From Rhizobacter sp. (GTDB lineage Bacteria > Pseudomonadota > Gammaproteobacteria > Burkholderiales > Burkholderiaceae_C): a stretch of DNA of 11,149 nt. Both the position numbers and the translations under genes were made by a program. Positions 10,070-11,149 of the stretch are shown here, in pieces (positions within the stretch are counted from its first letter, which is position 1; each line of letters opens with the position of its first letter). The stretch lies in NCBI GenBank assembly GCA_025351675.1, contig JANXVK010000618.1, positions 1-11,149 of the forward strand, written 5' to 3'. The notes under the pieces were generated by a model, which was given only the letters and a program-made list of their open reading frames with translations, was not told where the DNA came from and searched no databases.

Positions 10070-10966
10070 ATGCAAACCTTGCCCGACACCCTGTGTTACC
10101 TGAACGGCGAGTACGGCCCGCTGCGCGACACGAAGGTCTCGGTGCTCGACCGCGGCTTCATCTTCGGCGACGGCATCTACGAAGTGGTGCCGGCCTACGA
10201 AGGCAAGCTGTTTCGCTTCGATGAGCATCTGGCGCGCCTGAACCGCAGCCTGACCAAGCTGCGCATCGCGAATCCGCACACCCGCGAGGAGTGGCTGGAG
10301 CGTTGCCACACCCTGCTCGCGGCGCTGGCCGCGAAGGGCGCAAACGGTGGTGATGGCGACCAGCTGATCTACATCCAGATCACCCGCGGCGTCGCGCTGC
10401 GCGACCACGTGATGCCGGCCAATGTGGCGCCGACCGTGTTCATGATGTGCAGCCTGATGAAGCCGGCCACGCCCGAGCAGCGCCACGCCGGCGTCGCGTG
10501 CATCACCGCGCGCGATTTCCGCTGGGAGCGTGGCGACATCAAGAGCATCTCGCTGCTCGGCAACGTGCTGGCGCGGCAGATGTCGGCCGACAAGGGCGCG
10601 ACCGAAACGATCATGTTCCGCGACGGCTTTCTGACCGAAGCGGCGGCGAGCAACGTCTGGGTCGTGCACGAGGGCGCGCTGCTGGGGCCGCCGAAGAGCG
10701 AACACGTGCTCGAAGGCATCCGCTACGAGCTGATCCGCGAGTTGTGCGAAGAGGTCGGCATCGCCCACAACCTGCGCCCGATCGCCGAAGCCGATGTGCT
10801 CTCGGCCGACGAACTGCTGCTGAGTTCGGCGACGAAAGAGATCCTGCCGGTGACCTCGCTCGACGGCGAGCCGGTCGGCCACGGCGCGCTGCACGGCAAG
10901 CCGGGACCGGTATATGCACGGCTGTTCGAGGCGTACCAGCGGGCGAAAGCCACCCAGTCGATCTGA
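10070..10966 (+). CDS. dat: D-amino acid aminotransferase (class IV PLP enzyme)
   Basis: This 298-residue cytoplasmic enzyme belongs to fold-type IV aminotransferases. The N-terminal YLNGEYGPLRDTKVSVLDRG and FIFGDGIYEVVPAY blocks are typical, and the PLP lysine is K158 in WERGDIKSISLLGNVLA, which closely resembles the D-alanine aminotransferase motif CDIKSLNLL of Bacillus. The cofactor segment FLTEAAASNVWVV carries the conserved Glu and Asn. The enzyme interconverts D-alanine and D-glutamate with their 2-oxo acids; branched-chain aminotransferase or aminodeoxychorismate lyase are the main alternatives but fit the lysine region less well. ATG 10070 has a good GGAG ribosome site (10058-10061), eight bases upstream. 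It follows dacC by 43 bp, consistent with one operon, and precedes DUF493. Confidence 0.9.
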   Translation: MQTLPDTLCYLNGEYGPLRDTKVSVLDRGFIFGDGIYEVVPAYEGKLFRFDEHLARLNRSLTKLRIANPHTREEWLERCHTLLAALAAKGANGGDGDQLIYIQITRGVALRDHVMPANVAPTVFMMCSLMKPATPEQRHAGVACITARDFRWERGDIKSISLLGNVLARQMSADKGATETIMFRDGFLTEAAASNVWVVHEGALLGPPKSEHVLEGIRYELIRELCEEVGIAHNLRPIAEADVLSADELLLSSATKEILPVTSLDGEPVGHGALHGKPGPVYARLFEAYQRAKATQSI

Positions 10967-11004
10967 CCGTTGACTCGCGTGCCGCCGCCCCCATCTTCGG
11001 GCGC

Positions 11005-11149
11005 ATGAACACTTCGACCGCCATGCCAGACATCCCACCCGAACAGTCGCTGATCGAATACCCGTCGCAGTTCCCGATCAAGGTGATGGGGCTGAACGTC
11101 GACGGATTCGTCCACGCGATGACGCTCATCGCCGAGCGCTTCGACCCGG
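11005..11149 (+). CDS. DUF493 (YbeD-like) protein, N-terminal part, runs off right edge
   Basis: Forty-eight codons are visible from ATG 11005. The stretch SLIEYPSQFPIKVMGLNVDGFV aligns with the start of E. coli YbeD (LLEFPTPFTYKVMG), a small ACT-like protein of about 87 residues whose function is not established. In Burkholderiales and in E. coli it commonly precedes lipB, between the dac-type gene and the lipoate genes, and the order here agrees. ATG 11023 is an alternative start that removes six residues. No clear ribosome site precedes 11005. The gap from the aminotransferase is 38 bp with no terminator. Confidence 0.85.
   Translation, partial: MNTSTAMPDIPPEQSLIEYPSQFPIKVMGLNVDGFVHAMTLIAERFDP

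Overview
The window is GC-rich (roughly two-thirds GC by eye, with strong G/C preference at third codon positions) and reads as chromosomal, mostly housekeeping DNA from a betaproteobacterium of the order Burkholderiales, probably near the Rubrivivax/Leptothrix/Methylibium group. I base this on codon usage, on the appearance of the PhoH, YbeY, HemB and HemJ proteins, and on the gene order dacC, D-amino-acid aminotransferase, DUF493 at the right edge, which in these bacteria usually runs into lipB and lipA. No insertion sequence, prophage, CRISPR array, tRNA or rRNA is visible.

Layout. (1) Bases 1-1226, minus strand: N-terminal part of a membrane sensor with a signal peptide, a periplasmic beta-sandwich and seven membrane helices (7TM-DISM type); its output domain is off the left edge. 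(2) Bases 1352-2843, plus strand: phoH (ybeZ) and ybeY, the rRNA-processing pair. About 93 bp of repeat-like DNA sits at the 5' end of ybeY and is in frame with it. A possible 45-residue ORF follows. (3) Bases 3002-5972, minus strand: a compact operon transcribed hemB, then a CorA-family transporter, then an EamA/DMT permease, with gaps of 5 bp and an overlap of a few bases. (4) Bases 5973-6251: the hemB/hemJ divergent intergenic region. It has an AT-rich island, a strong intrinsic terminator and, ahead of the terminator, RNA hairpins, one with a CCUCCC loop; together they look like a small RNA gene. (5) Bases 6252-8781, plus strand: hemJ, a VanZ-family membrane protein, a thioredoxin-like [2Fe-2S] ferredoxin and an alpha/beta hydrolase, tightly packed. 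(6) Bases 8851-11149, plus strand: a PBP5-type D,D-carboxypeptidase, a D-amino-acid aminotransferase and the start of a DUF493 (YbeD) gene.

Functional themes. Two haem-biosynthesis steps (HemB early, HemJ late) are divergently transcribed from one control region. The carboxypeptidase releases D-alanine and the aminotransferase next to it can use D-alanine, so they may form a cell-wall D-alanine salvage pair. PhoH and YbeY belong to 16S rRNA maturation and ribosome quality control.

I found no clearly new multi-gene system. The observations most worth checking are the candidate small RNA between hemB and hemJ, two promoter-like hexamers placed so that hemJ and the ferredoxin could be read from leaderless transcripts, and the repeat-like N-terminal extension of YbeY.
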